From positions 310,001-374,000 of the forward strand of contig CAWESA010000024.1 in assembly GCA_963811605.1 (NCBI GenBank): a stretch of 64,000 bases of DNA. Direction: 5' to 3'. How positions within the stretch are numbered: position 1 is the stretch's first letter; the number at the start of each line of letters is the position of its first letter. Positions 26,591 through 35,305 of the stretch are shown here, one piece after another. Position numbers and translations under genes: made by a program. This stretch comes from CAVQLX01 sp963811605. Its GTDB lineage: Bacteria > Desulfobacterota > Binatia > DP-6. The notes beneath the pieces were generated by a model, which was not told the DNA's origin, did no database searches, and worked only from the letters and a program-made list of their open reading frames with translations.

Positions 26591-27727
26591 ATGATCGACT
26601 TCGGCCTGTCAGACGACCAGGAGGCCCTCCAGCGCTCGGCGCGCGAGTTCCTGGCCGGCGAGTGTCCTCCCGCACTCGTGCGCGAGACCGCCAAATCCGA
26701 CGACGGCGTTGCGCGTGACCTGTACCGCAAGATGGCCGAGCTGGGCTGGATGGGGCTGATCATCCCCGAGAAGGACGGAGGTCTCGGGCTCGGCACGCTC
26801 GAGCTGGTCCTGGTGCTGGAGGAGCTCGGACGCGTCGCCGCGCCGGGCCCGTTCCTGACCACGCAGCTGGTCATCACCGCCCTCCTGCGCGCCGGCAATG
26901 CGGCGCAGCGCGCGGCCTGGCTACCTCGTTTTCTGGCCGGCGACGCGTTCGCCACGCTGGCGCATCTCGAAGCCGACGATCGTCACGATCCCGCGGGCGT
27001 CCAGCTGAAGGCGAGAAGGACGCGCGGCGGCTACAGCCTGTCGGGCGCCAAGCTCTTCGTTCCCGAGGCGCAGGGAGCCGACGTGTTCCTGGTCGCCGCA
27101 CGGACGAAGGCGGGGAGCGGGCCGGGAGGGGTGTCGCTCTTCCTGGTGGAGCGCGCCGCGAAGGGCCTGCGCATCAAGCCGCAGCAGCACGTCGACCTCA
27201 CCCGGCGGTTCGGCGAGGTGTTGCTGAAGGACGTCGTCGTCCCCGGCGGCGCGCTGCTGGGCGGTGAGGGACAGAGCTGGCCGGTGCTGGCGCGGCTGCT
27301 CGACCTGGCCGCGATCGGGATCGCGGCCGACAGCCTGGGGGGCGCACAGCGGGCGCTCCAGATGGCGGTGGATTACTCCAAGGTCCGCGAGCAGTTCGGA
27401 CGCAAGATCGGCTCCTTCCAGGCCATGAAGCACCTCGCGGCCGAGATGGTCGCCGACGTCGAGCCGGCCCGCTCACTGGTGTGGTATGCGGCGTACGCAT
27501 TCGATCATCGGCCGCGCGACGCCGCGCGCGCCGCCGCCATGGCGAAGGCGAGCCTGGGCGACGTCTACAGCCGGACCGCGCGGCGCTCCGTGGAGATGCA
27601 CGGGGGCATCGGCTTCACGTGGGAGTTCGACCTCCAGCTCTGGTTCAAGCGCGCCCACGTGAACGAGATCGCGTTCGGGGATCCGGCCTTTCACCGCGAG
27701 CGGGTGGCGCAGCTCGACGGCCTGTGA
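26591..27727 (+). CDS. Acyl-CoA dehydrogenase
   Basis: A 378-residue acyl-CoA dehydrogenase family flavoprotein, distinct from the one at 17594. It starts MIDFGLSDDQEALQRSAREF; the mid domain reads GGYSLSGAKLFVPEAQGADV, and the C-terminal domain has REQFGRKIGSFQAMKHLAAE and VEMHGGIGFTWEFDLQLWFK. The end lacks the extended C-terminus of mitochondrial-type enzymes. The substrate is unknown. ATG 26591 is preferred over an in-frame ATG at 26573. Confidence 0.9.
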   Translation: MIDFGLSDDQEALQRSAREFLAGECPPALVRETAKSDDGVARDLYRKMAELGWMGLIIPEKDGGLGLGTLELVLVLEELGRVAAPGPFLTTQLVITALLRAGNAAQRAAWLPRFLAGDAFATLAHLEADDRHDPAGVQLKARRTRGGYSLSGAKLFVPEAQGADVFLVAARTKAGSGPGGVSLFLVERAAKGLRIKPQQHVDLTRRFGEVLLKDVVVPGGALLGGEGQSWPVLARLLDLAAIGIAADSLGGAQRALQMAVDYSKVREQFGRKIGSFQAMKHLAAEMVADVEPARSLVWYAAYAFDHRPRDAARAAAMAKASLGDVYSRTARRSVEMHGGIGFTWEFDLQLWFKRAHVNEIAFGDPAFHRERVAQLDGL

Positions 27728-27867
27728 GGGCCGGCCCCACCTCGCCGCCGCCGCCAAACCGGGGGCGAGTGGGCACGGCTCGACATCCGCTCGCGGTTCG
27801 GCGAGGAATCTTCCGCCACCCCCGCTGACTTCCGGCGCTGCGACAGGCACAATCCAAGCGCCCAATC

Positions 27868-30504
27868 ATGAGTGGAGTGGTGCGGACGCTGGCGGCCATC
27901 GCGTGCGCGGTGCTGGTGGTGGGGGCTCTGGTGGTCGGAGGGCTCGCATGGCGGCTCGCGCGCGGCCCGATCCGTCTCGGGTTTCTGACCCCGCGGATCG
28001 AGTCCGCCCTCAGCGCGGCGGACGGCTCCGCCCGGGTCGACATCGGCGCGACGTGGCTCGAGTGGGACCCCGCCGACCGCGACCTGGACGTGCGCGTCAA
28101 CGACCTCCGCGTGCTGGGCCGGGATGCCGTACCGCTGGCCCGGATCTCTTCGCTGGCCGTGGGCCTGGCGCCGGCATCGCTGGTCCTCGGCAGGGCGGCG
28201 CCGCGTTCGGTCGAGGCGATCGGGACGCACATCGAGGTGGTGCACCAGCCGGACGGACGCATCGAGATCGGGATCGGCGGCGATCCGTCTCCGGCCGCCA
28301 CCCAGCTCCTCATGGGCGCGCTCGCCGGCGGCGCCCCGCGCGCGTCCCTGGGCGCGCTGCGCACGATCAGTCTGCGAGACGGCGAGATCACGCTCGACGA
28401 CCGCGCATCCGGCACGACGTGGCAGGCGACGAATGCCGCGCTCATCGCTCGTCGCGTCCCCACCGGCGTGACCGTCGAACGCCTCGCCTTCGACGTCGCG
28501 CCGGCGTCGATCGTCGCCAGCGGCCGGGTCCATGGCGGCGCGATCGAGCTCGATGCGACGGTGCACACCCTGCCGACCCACCTGGTGGAACGCTGGTGGC
28601 CGGTGGACGTCGCGCCGGCCACGCGGCGCTGGGTGCTCGCCAACGTGTCGCGTGGCGGCGTGACGGGCGGGCGCGCGCTGGTGACCGCGACCCTGACGAC
28701 GCAGGGCGCCCCGCAGGTGACGCTCGGACGGGTGGATGGTCGCGTCGCCTTCGCCGGGCTCGCCGTCCGCTGGCGCGACGGCGTGCCTCCGCTCACCGGG
28801 GTGGCGGGAATCGGCACGTTCTCGCGCGAGGGCTGGCAGCTGCGCATCGCGCGCGGCGAGATCGAGGGACTCGACGTCGTCCGCGCGCAGGTCGCTCCCG
28901 CGACCGGGGGCGCTCCGGCCGTCGCCGTCGATACGGTCGTGCGCGGCCCGCTCTCGAAGGTGCTCGCGTTGCTCGAGAAACCCGCCCTGCGCGCCGCGGC
29001 CTCCCTGCCCTTCCGCCCCGGTGAGATCTCGGGCGGCACCACCGCCCACGTGACGCTGCGCGTTCCGCTCGACGGCGGTGCCGCCGCCATCCGGGCCGAC
29101 GGTGATCTGCGCAGCGTCTCGATGCGCCGCGCGTACCGCGGACGCAACGTCAACGCGCGTCGACTACGGTTCGCTCTCGACGAGCACGAGTTCGAGATGC
29201 GCGGCGAGATCACGATCGGTCGCGCCCCGCTCCAGCTGCGCTGGCACGACGTCCTCGCCGGCGCTGCGCGCGGCCGCCGCACGATCTCGGTGAAAGGCAC
29301 GCTCGATGCGGACGGGCGACAGGCGCTCGGCGCCGATCTGGGATCCTGGCTCGAGGGACCCGTCGACGTGCACGCCCACCTCGCCCCGAAGACGCAGGGC
29401 GCCACCAGCTTGAACCTGCTGATCGATCTGACGCCGGCCTCCATCAACGTGCCGCTGATCAACGTCGTGAAGGACGCCGGCGCGCCGGGCTGGTCCGATG
29501 CGCGGGTGCTGCTCGAGGGTGGCAAGATCACCGCCGTGGACGCCTTCCACCTTGAGGCAGCGGGTGCGTCGATGAGCGGGCACGCACTGTTCGCTCCCGA
29601 CGAGACGCTGCGGTCCGGCGACGGGACGATCGACATGCCGCCTCGCTCCGAGGGTGGCCCGAGCGGCCTCGTACAGATCGCGCTCAAGCCCGCCGGCACC
29701 GGCAGCGAGATCGCCGTCACGTCCGACGATCCGGGCATCGCCTTCCGCGCGATCGATTCCTACGCAGACGCGACCGGCGGGCGCATGAAGCTCGCGGGCA
29801 CGGTCCGGCTCGGTGTGCCCGGGGTCCCGATGATGGCCACGCTCACTGCCGACGGATTCGTGCTCAGGCGGTCGCCGATCGTGGCCAAGATCGCCGCCCT
29901 CGGCTCCGTGGGCGGCGTCATCGACCTGCTGGCGGCGGACGGCCTGCCATTCTCCCAGCTGGTGGCCACGTTCACGCAGCGGGCCGGCGTGGTCACCCTG
30001 ACCGAGAGCGTTGCCGCGAGTCCCGGGCTGGCCCTCACGGCGCGCGGCTCGGTGGACCGGGCGGGCGACGAGCTGTCGCTCGACGGCACCATGGTGCCGA
30101 ACTACGCGGGCCTGGCGCGCCTGATCCAGGCCGTGCCCGACCTCGGTAACGTCGTGAGCACCCTCGGCAACGAGCAGGTGCGGGCCCTCGACTACTCCGT
30201 GAGCGGATCGCTGACCGACCCGTACGTCACCGCGAAACCTGCCACCGGCATCTCGCCCGCGGCGCTGCGCAGTCTCGAGCGCCTCACCACCACACGCGTC
30301 GACCTGACCCGCCCGGCGTCACGCAAGGGCAAGAGCGAGGAGGAAGACATCGACGCCGGCGCGGCGCCCCGGAAACGGCGCTCGGGCGCGTCGAAGTCGG
30401 CGGGCCGTGGGCGAACCGACACCGCAACCTCCGCGCCCACGAGGTCCCGGGTCAGGCGTCGCGCGGGGGCGGGTCCAGCTGAACGAGATACGGATACCGA
30501 GTGA
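27868..30504 (+). CDS. AsmA-like/YhdP-type envelope protein
   Basis: An 878-residue protein with one N-terminal membrane helix (LAAIACAVLVVGALVVGGLAW) and a long beta-rich periplasmic region. It has DUF3971-type sequence at about 55-400 (LDVRVNDLRVLGRDAVPLAR, HGGAIELDATVHTLPTHLVE) and an AsmA C-terminal-like part at about 640-800 (LAADGLPFSQLVATFTQRAG, ALTARGSVDRAGDELSLDGT). This architecture belongs to the AsmA-like proteins (YhdP, TamB relatives) that bridge the envelope and carry phospholipids to the outer membrane. The last 60 residues are basic and disordered. Its 3' end overlaps the acetyltransferase by 53 bases. Confidence 0.82.
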   Translation: MSGVVRTLAAIACAVLVVGALVVGGLAWRLARGPIRLGFLTPRIESALSAADGSARVDIGATWLEWDPADRDLDVRVNDLRVLGRDAVPLARISSLAVGLAPASLVLGRAAPRSVEAIGTHIEVVHQPDGRIEIGIGGDPSPAATQLLMGALAGGAPRASLGALRTISLRDGEITLDDRASGTTWQATNAALIARRVPTGVTVERLAFDVAPASIVASGRVHGGAIELDATVHTLPTHLVERWWPVDVAPATRRWVLANVSRGGVTGGRALVTATLTTQGAPQVTLGRVDGRVAFAGLAVRWRDGVPPLTGVAGIGTFSREGWQLRIARGEIEGLDVVRAQVAPATGGAPAVAVDTVVRGPLSKVLALLEKPALRAAASLPFRPGEISGGTTAHVTLRVPLDGGAAAIRADGDLRSVSMRRAYRGRNVNARRLRFALDEHEFEMRGEITIGRAPLQLRWHDVLAGAARGRRTISVKGTLDADGRQALGADLGSWLEGPVDVHAHLAPKTQGATSLNLLIDLTPASINVPLINVVKDAGAPGWSDARVLLEGGKITAVDAFHLEAAGASMSGHALFAPDETLRSGDGTIDMPPRSEGGPSGLVQIALKPAGTGSEIAVTSDDPGIAFRAIDSYADATGGRMKLAGTVRLGVPGVPMMATLTADGFVLRRSPIVAKIAALGSVGGVIDLLAADGLPFSQLVATFTQRAGVVTLTESVAASPGLALTARGSVDRAGDELSLDGTMVPNYAGLARLIQAVPDLGNVVSTLGNEQVRALDYSVSGSLTDPYVTAKPATGISPAALRSLERLTTTRVDLTRPASRKGKSEEEDIDAGAAPRKRRSGASKSAGRGRTDTATSAPTRSRVRRRAGAGPAERDTDTE

Positions 30505-31252
30505 CCTCGACGTACCCCATGCGGCGATACACCGGCTCGCCCATCGGCGACGCCTGGAGCGAAGCGATGCGACCGCCGAGATCGAACCCCGCGTTGCCGG
30601 CGGCGCGCGCGCACAGCTCGGCGAGTCCGCGGCCGCGTGCCTCCGGCGTGGTGCCCACCCAGTAGACGCCCGCGACCCCGTGGGTGACGACCGTCATGGC
30701 CCCCGCCACCGGCGTCCCCTCCCGCCACGCCACGAAGGCCACGATGTGCGGCGCGTGGAGGGTGTCGAGCGTGCTCAGCATCGCCGGCAGCACGTCGGTC
30801 GGCATGCCGTAGGTCGCATAGGCGGCGCCCATCACCGCCCCGTACGCCGCCACGTCCTCGTCGGTGGTCACCTGGCGCAGCTCCACCCCGGGCGGCGGAA
30901 CGGCGTCGGGCAGTCGCCGGTCGAGAACCATGGCCGGCATCTCCCCGAGCATGAGCAACCCCGCCTCCTGTGCGGCGGCGGCGAGGTCGGCGTCGGCATG
31001 AGCCCGGATCAGGACGGTGAATCCGCGCCCCTGCGCGGCGAAGAACCTCCGGGATCGCGCCAGCACGTCCGCGGCGGCCAGGCGGGACCGCATGCGCATC
31101 ACACCGTTGGCGAGGACGGGGAGCGAATGCCCTCCTGCAAACAGCACGAGCCCGTCCTCGTCGAGCACGACGCCGCCGGCACGACGAGACAGGTCGCGCA
31201 TGGCTTCGGCATAGTTCAGATCGGAGAGCTCGATGAGTTCGTCGGAGGTCAT
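30452..31252 (-). CDS. GNAT-family N-acetyltransferase
   Basis: A 266-residue protein with a GNAT fold in its C-terminal half. The acetyl-CoA loop is EARGRGLAELCARAAGNAG (about 195-213), preceded by VAGAMTVVTHGVAGVYWVGT and followed by YRRMGYVEVTRYPYLVQLD. The N-terminal half (about 1-120) is a degenerate second GNAT-like domain or a lid. The substrate is unknown. ATG 31252 gives MTSDELIELSDLNYAEA. Tail-to-tail overlap with the AsmA-like gene is 53 bases. Confidence 0.83.
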   Translation of the reverse strand: MTSDELIELSDLNYAEAMRDLSRRAGGVVLDEDGLVLFAGGHSLPVLANGVMRMRSRLAAADVLARSRRFFAAQGRGFTVLIRAHADADLAAAAQEAGLLMLGEMPAMVLDRRLPDAVPPPGVELRQVTTDEDVAAYGAVMGAAYATYGMPTDVLPAMLSTLDTLHAPHIVAFVAWREGTPVAGAMTVVTHGVAGVYWVGTTPEARGRGLAELCARAAGNAGFDLGGRIASLQASPMGEPVYRRMGYVEVTRYPYLVQLDPPPRDA

Positions 31253-31380
31253 GGGCACCCTTGTGTGCGCAGCGCACCGCGGAGGCAAGCTGCCCGATCG
31301 GCAGGCAGGCTGCACGCGCGAAAGGCGTCGTCGGGGGCGCCAGACCGCTCATCCGTGCCGTTCTTCCGGCTGTTACCGTG

Positions 31381-31396
31381 TGGCAGGCGATTTGCA
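31381..31396 (+). promoter_or_regulatory. Possible sigma-54 (-24/-12) element
   Basis: TGGCAGG (31381-31387), four bases, then TTGCA (31392-31396) matches the sigma-54 consensus TGGCACG-N4-TTGCW at all but one position. It would place transcription start about 31405, only a few bases before ATG 31409, so the transcript would be nearly leaderless. A chance match in GC-rich DNA is possible, and no activator site was identified. Confidence 0.25.
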
Positions 31397-31408
31397 ACGC
31401 GACGCGAC

Positions 31409-31729
31409 ATGCCAAGAAAACGCACGCCGAAGAACGAGGCGCTCGCGTTCTATGAATTCGAGACCGTCCTCCCGGCCCAGTTCTTCACCCCGCAGAGGCG
31501 CTGCTCCCTGCAGCCCGAGAAGCGCTTGATGCTCGCCGTGCTCGACGACGCGGTGCTGTCGTATCTGCGGGGATCCCACCTGATCCCCGAGACCGAAGCC
31601 TGGTTCCAGGCCGAGGACTACGGCTGGCCCTACTCGTTCGCCAATCTGTGCGAAGCGCTCGGGCTGGATCGGAACGCGGTCCGCATCGCTCTGCGCCGTC
31701 AGCGTGATCGCCGCCGGCTCGCCGCCTAG
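31409..31729 (+). CDS. Conserved hypothetical protein, 106 residues
   Basis: The basic N-terminus (MPRKRTPKNEALAFYEFET) is followed by a helical core: KRLMLAVLDDAVLSYLRGSH, EAWFQAEDYGWPYSFANLCE and ALGLDRNAVRIALRRQRDRR. The last part looks like a helix-turn-helix-type segment. I associate the LAVLDDAV...FSFxNxCExLGLDxxxxR pattern with small proteins of deltaproteobacterial and related genomes; no function is known to me. The start has no visible Shine-Dalgarno, and the gene is divergent from the acetyltransferase. Confidence 0.7.
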   Translation: MPRKRTPKNEALAFYEFETVLPAQFFTPQRRCSLQPEKRLMLAVLDDAVLSYLRGSHLIPETEAWFQAEDYGWPYSFANLCEALGLDRNAVRIALRRQRDRRRLAA

Positions 31730-31766
31730 GGATTGACGTTGCCCGACCCGGGCGGATGCTCGGGTC

Positions 31767-31919
31767 ATGGAGCCCACGAAGCAGAAGCCGTCGCCGGAGC
31801 CCCCACCGGACGACCCGGTCGAGGAAGCCTCCGAGGAGTCTTTTCCCGCAAGCGACGCGCCGTCGTGGACGCCGGTGACACGGGTCGGTCGTCGCGCCGG
31901 GAACGCCAGGAGCGACTAG
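31767..31919 (+). CDS. Small conserved hypothetical protein, 50 residues
   Basis: An acidic, proline-rich 50-residue frame below usual ORF cut-offs: MEPTKQKPSPEPPPDDPVEE followed by ASEESFPASDAPSWTPVTR. The EEASEESFPASDAPSWTP stretch matches a motif I know from many short bacterial proteins (xxxSFPASDPPSWxP), often in stress- or membrane-linked contexts, function unknown. ATG 31767 is 37 bases after the previous stop. Its last 4 bases overlap the convergent methyltransferase. Confidence 0.65.
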   Translation: MEPTKQKPSPEPPPDDPVEEASEESFPASDAPSWTPVTRVGRRAGNARSD

Positions 31920-32572
31920 CGGCGACGGAGCATGCCCCACGCCCGGCGGCCGATGCGGCCGATCGTCCCGGCGCGTCGGCTGCGGCGCGCCACGTAGGGC
32001 TGCGCGAACCATTCGGGGAGCGCAGGCATGGGGGCGGTCTTCTCGAACATCACCGCCCGCATCGGGAACTCGTGGCGCAGCGACCAGCCGGGCTCCTCGG
32101 CCAGGAAGTCGCGCAGCACGGCGCCCGTCCAGAGATGGATGTCGTCCACGATGAGCAGGCCACCGATCCGGAGGCGCTCGGCGGTGTAGCACCAGTCGAC
32201 GAAGGGGGTCGGGAAGCCGTGGCCCCCGTCGATCAGGACGAGGTCGAGCTCCGGCAGGTCGAGCCGGGGCAGGACGGATTCCGAGCGGGCGACCTCGAAC
32301 CGGACGCGACCGAGGTCGATGCCGCGGGCGCCGCACCAGGTGCGGATCCGTTCCACCTCGGCCGCGGCCGGAGTCACGCACAGATGCTCGGCGGCGCGCA
32401 GGGCGAAGAGCACCGTGCTCAGGCCGGCGCCCGTCTCGAGTGTTCGCCATCCGGGGCGCACGACGCCATCGATCGCCGCCAGCACGTCGCCCGAGGCCTG
32501 GAGCGACACGGGGCGGTCGCCCTCGTCGACGTGAAACGCCGGAGCCTCGCGCAGGAGAGCGCGCAGGTCCAC
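31916..32572 (-). CDS. Class I SAM-dependent methyltransferase
   Basis: A 218-residue protein with a Rossmann methyltransferase core. Motif I is WRTLETGAGLSTVLFAL (about 42-58), followed by LDLVLIDGGHGFPTPFVDW and IGGLLIVDDIHLWTGAVLRD, the Methyltransf_24-like pattern of small-molecule or sugar methyltransferases. The C-terminus is basic (RRSRRAGTIGRIGRRAWGML). GTG 32572 lies 5 bases after the SDR stop, so the two are likely one transcript. The substrate is unknown. Confidence 0.8.
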   Translation of the reverse strand: MDLRALLREAPAFHVDEGDRPVSLQASGDVLAAIDGVVRPGWRTLETGAGLSTVLFALRAAEHLCVTPAAAEVERIRTWCGARGIDLGRVRFEVARSESVLPRLDLPELDLVLIDGGHGFPTPFVDWCYTAERLRIGGLLIVDDIHLWTGAVLRDFLAEEPGWSLRHEFPMRAVMFEKTAPMPALPEWFAQPYVARRSRRAGTIGRIGRRAWGMLRRR

Positions 32573-32577
32573 GCGGC

Positions 32578-33339
32578 TCAGTTCTTCTGCGCCGTCGGGC
32601 GCACGAGGACGTCGTGCACCTCGACGTGCGGCGGACGGCCGACGATCCACACGATCGCCGCCGCGACGTCCTCCGGCTCGAGCACCTTCACCTGCCGCTT
32701 CGCGACGGGCGCCGTGCCGGACGAACCGGCGAAGACGGCCGCGAACTCGGTGTCGACGTAGCCGGGGGACACGCTGGTCACCCGGATGGGACTCTGGCGC
32801 GCACGCAACTCCTGCCGCAGCCCCTCGGTGAGCGCGCGCACGGCGAACTTGGTGGCGGCGTACATTCCCGAGTCGGGGCCCGGGATGCGATGGCCGGCCA
32901 TCGACGATACGTGGACGACGTGACCGGCCACGCCGCGCCGGTCCATGTCGGTGATCGCCTCTCGCGTGGCGATGGTGAGCCCGAGGACGTTGACCTCGAG
33001 CATCTCGCGCCATGGCGCCGACGGCGCCGACGACAGAGGTGCGGAGCGACCGAGACCGGCGTTGTTGACCAGCACGTCGACGCCGCCGAAGCGCGCGCGG
33101 GCGGTCTCGAAGAGCCGGACGATGTCGTCCTCACTGCGCATGTCGGTGGGGGCGACCGCGACCTGCGCGCCCTCGGCGTCCAGCTCCGCCGCGAGCGCAC
33201 GGAGACGATCCTCGCGCCGCGCCGCCAGCACGACCCGCGCGCCCGCGGTGGCGAAGGCGTGCGCGGTCGCCACCCCGATACCGCTCGACGCTCCCGTGAC
33301 GACGACGCTCAAGCCGGTCAGATCGCTCGACACGTTCAT
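32578..33339 (-). CDS. Short-chain dehydrogenase/reductase (SDR)
   Basis: A 253-residue classical SDR. The cofactor motif TGASSGIG is at 14-21, followed by NNAG, the catalytic Ser in VHVSSMAGHR and the Tyr-Lys pair in YAATK, then SPGYVDTEF. An Arg-rich loop after the second strand (AARREDRL) favours NADP. Substrate unknown. It is transcribed with the methyltransferase and is divergent from the MaoC hydratase across 66 bases. Confidence 0.9.
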   Translation of the reverse strand: MNVSSDLTGLSVVVTGASSGIGVATAHAFATAGARVVLAARREDRLRALAAELDAEGAQVAVAPTDMRSEDDIVRLFETARARFGGVDVLVNNAGLGRSAPLSSAPSAPWREMLEVNVLGLTIATREAITDMDRRGVAGHVVHVSSMAGHRIPGPDSGMYAATKFAVRALTEGLRQELRARQSPIRVTSVSPGYVDTEFAAVFAGSSGTAPVAKRQVKVLEPEDVAAAIVWIVGRPPHVEVHDVLVRPTAQKN

Positions 33340-33405
33340 CCCCTTAGGTCCGCTTGACCTGAGGCGTCAAATGGGGTGACTTTCGCGCCCTTCGAGGAGG
33401 AGCCC

Positions 33406-34239
33406 ATGCCCATCGATCTGTCCGCCGTCGGCAAGAAACTCGGCTCGGTCGAGCACACCTACAACCAGCGCGACGTCATGCTGTACGCGCTCGGCGTGGG
33501 CTGCGGCACCGACGAACTCTCGTTCACGTACGAGCGCGAGCTGAAGGTGCTGCCGACGTTCGCCGTCATCCCGTCGTTCCCGGCGATGCTCAACCTGGGC
33601 GGCGCCATGCAGGTGAATCCGGCCATGGTGTTGCACGGCGAGCAGGCCATCGAGGTGCCCGAGCCCATCCCCACCGAGGGCCATGTCATCACCACACCGA
33701 TCATCAAGGCGGTCTACGACAAGGTGAAGGGCGCCGTCGTGGTCGTCGCCACCGAGTCGGTGGACGCCAAGGGCAAGGTGCTCTTCCGGTCCCAGTCGTC
33801 GATCTTCGTGCGCGGCGAGGGTGGCTTCGGCGGCGATCGGGGTCCCAGCGGCGAGAAGAACGTCCCGCCGGACCGCGCCCCCGACAAGTCGATCTCCTAC
33901 ACGACGCTGCCACAGCAGGCGCTGATCTATCGCCTGTCGGGCGACATGAACCCGCTGCACGCCGATCCGCAGTTCGCGGCCATGGGCGGGTTCGACCGGC
34001 CGATCCTGCACGGCCTGTGCACGTACGGGCACGCCGGGCGTGCGGTGCTGGCCGCCTACTGCGACAACGACCCGGCGCGGCTCAAATCGTTCGCGGTGCG
34101 CTTCTCGGGCGTGGTGTTTCCGGGCGAGACGATCACCACCGACATGTGGCAGGTGGCGCCCGGCAAGATCGTCCTCACCGCGAAGACCGAGCGCGGGCAG
34201 GCGGTGCTGACCGGCGCGGCCGCCGAGGTGGTCGCCTGA
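33406..34239 (+). CDS. MaoC-family double-hotdog enoyl-CoA hydratase
   Basis: A 277-residue protein similar to (R)-specific enoyl-CoA hydratase 2. It has an N-terminal hotdog (VMLYALGVGCGTDELSFTYE) and a C-terminal MaoC domain whose hydratase-2 motif is YRLSGDMNPLHADPQFA, with FDRPILHGLCTYGHAGRAVL. Hydrates trans-2-enoyl-CoA to 3-hydroxyacyl-CoA. ATG 33406 follows a strong GAGGAGGAG; an in-frame ATG at 33376 was not chosen. Confidence 0.9.
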   Translation: MPIDLSAVGKKLGSVEHTYNQRDVMLYALGVGCGTDELSFTYERELKVLPTFAVIPSFPAMLNLGGAMQVNPAMVLHGEQAIEVPEPIPTEGHVITTPIIKAVYDKVKGAVVVVATESVDAKGKVLFRSQSSIFVRGEGGFGGDRGPSGEKNVPPDRAPDKSISYTTLPQQALIYRLSGDMNPLHADPQFAAMGGFDRPILHGLCTYGHAGRAVLAAYCDNDPARLKSFAVRFSGVVFPGETITTDMWQVAPGKIVLTAKTERGQAVLTGAAAEVVA

Positions 34240-34246
34240 GGCGGGC

Positions 34247-34432
34247 GTGAAGCCACCCGAGGGTCGCATCAACGTCGAGGATCGGGTCACGGTCCCCGGG
34301 GGCCGTCAGGGACGCGTGGTCAGCGAGCGCCTGATCGCCACCAACGGGGCGTGCCGGTATGCCGTCGCGCTCGACGACGGCGGTACGGTCGAGCACTTCG
34401 ACTTCGAGCTCAAGCGCCTCGCCGCCGCCTGA
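34247..34432 (+). CDS. Small hypothetical protein, SH3/KOW-like, 61 residues
   Basis: A GTG-started 61-residue frame packed between the hydratase (7 bases upstream) and the crotonase (6 bases downstream). INVEDRVTVPGGRQGRVVSE and RYAVALDDGGTVEHFDFELK read as a small all-beta SH3- or KOW-like barrel. The tight spacing supports a real gene. Function unknown. Confidence 0.6.
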   Translation: MKPPEGRINVEDRVTVPGGRQGRVVSERLIATNGACRYAVALDDGGTVEHFDFELKRLAAA

Positions 34433-34438
34433 GGCGTC

Positions 34439-35290
34439 ATGGTCTTCACCCAGATCCGCACCGAGACGAGCGACGGCGTCTGCACCATCACGCTCGACCG
34501 GCCGGAGAAGCTGAACGCCTTCACCGAGACGATGATGCGCGAGCTGATCGCGGCGTTCGACGACAGCGACGCCGACGACGCGGTGCGCGCCGTCATCGTC
34601 ACTGGCGCGGGACGGGGGTTCTGCGCCGGCGCCGACCTGTCGACCGGCGGCGAGACCTTCGACTATGGCGACCGGGGCGAGGTCAAGGAGCATCGCGACG
34701 GCGGCGGGCTCGTCGCCCTGCGCATCTTCGAGTCGCGCAAGCCGGTGATCGCAGCCATCAACGGACCCGCGGTGGGCGTCGGCGTCACCATGACGCTGCC
34801 CATGGACATCCGCATCGCATCGAGCGCCGCCCGCTTCGGCTTCGTGTTCGCCCGGCGCGGGATCGTCCCGGAAGCGGCCTCGAGCTGGTTCCTCCCGCGG
34901 CTGGTCGGCATCAGCCAGGCCGCGGAGTGGTGCTACACCGGCCGGGTGTTTCCCGCCTCCGAGGCGCTGGCGGGACGGCTCGTGAGCCGGGTCGTCGAGC
35001 CCGAGGCGCTCCTCGAGACGGCGCACGGGATCGCGCGCGAGATCGCCGACCACGCCGCGCCGGTGTCGGTCACCATCACCCGCGGGCTGCTCTGGAGCAT
35101 GCTCGGCGCCGATCATCCGATGGAGGCGCACAAGGTGGACTCGCGCCTCATCTACGAGCGTGGCCGCTCCGCCGACGCGGTCGAGGGCGTGTCCGCCTTC
35201 CTCGAGAAGCGCCCGGCGCATTTCCCCATGCGACCGAGCGCCGATCTGCCGGCGCACTGGCCGTGGTGGCCGCCGCGCCGGTTCTCCTGA
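34439..35290 (+). CDS. Enoyl-CoA hydratase/isomerase (crotonase family)
   Basis: A 283-residue crotonase-fold enzyme. TITLDRPEKLNAFTETM opens the domain, GRGFCAGADLSTGG forms the first oxyanion-hole segment, and INGPAVGVGVTMTLPMDIRI, FGFVFARRGIVPEAASSWFL and ASEALAGRLVSRVVEPEAL follow. A Glu in the RRGIVPEAA loop fits the hydratase/isomerase catalytic position. The family handles varied acyl-CoA reactions; likely a beta-oxidation-type step with the neighbouring MaoC hydratase. Confidence 0.9.
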   Translation: MVFTQIRTETSDGVCTITLDRPEKLNAFTETMMRELIAAFDDSDADDAVRAVIVTGAGRGFCAGADLSTGGETFDYGDRGEVKEHRDGGGLVALRIFESRKPVIAAINGPAVGVGVTMTLPMDIRIASSAARFGFVFARRGIVPEAASSWFLPRLVGISQAAEWCYTGRVFPASEALAGRLVSRVVEPEALLETAHGIAREIADHAAPVSVTITRGLLWSMLGADHPMEAHKVDSRLIYERGRSADAVEGVSAFLEKRPAHFPMRPSADLPAHWPWWPPRRFS

Positions 35291-35305
35291 TCGATCCCGG
35301 GGCCG

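Noticed and set aside
31285..31305. CTGCC-CGATC-GGCAG inverted repeat in the divergent gap
   Set aside because: Five-base arms are expected by chance in such GC-rich DNA.
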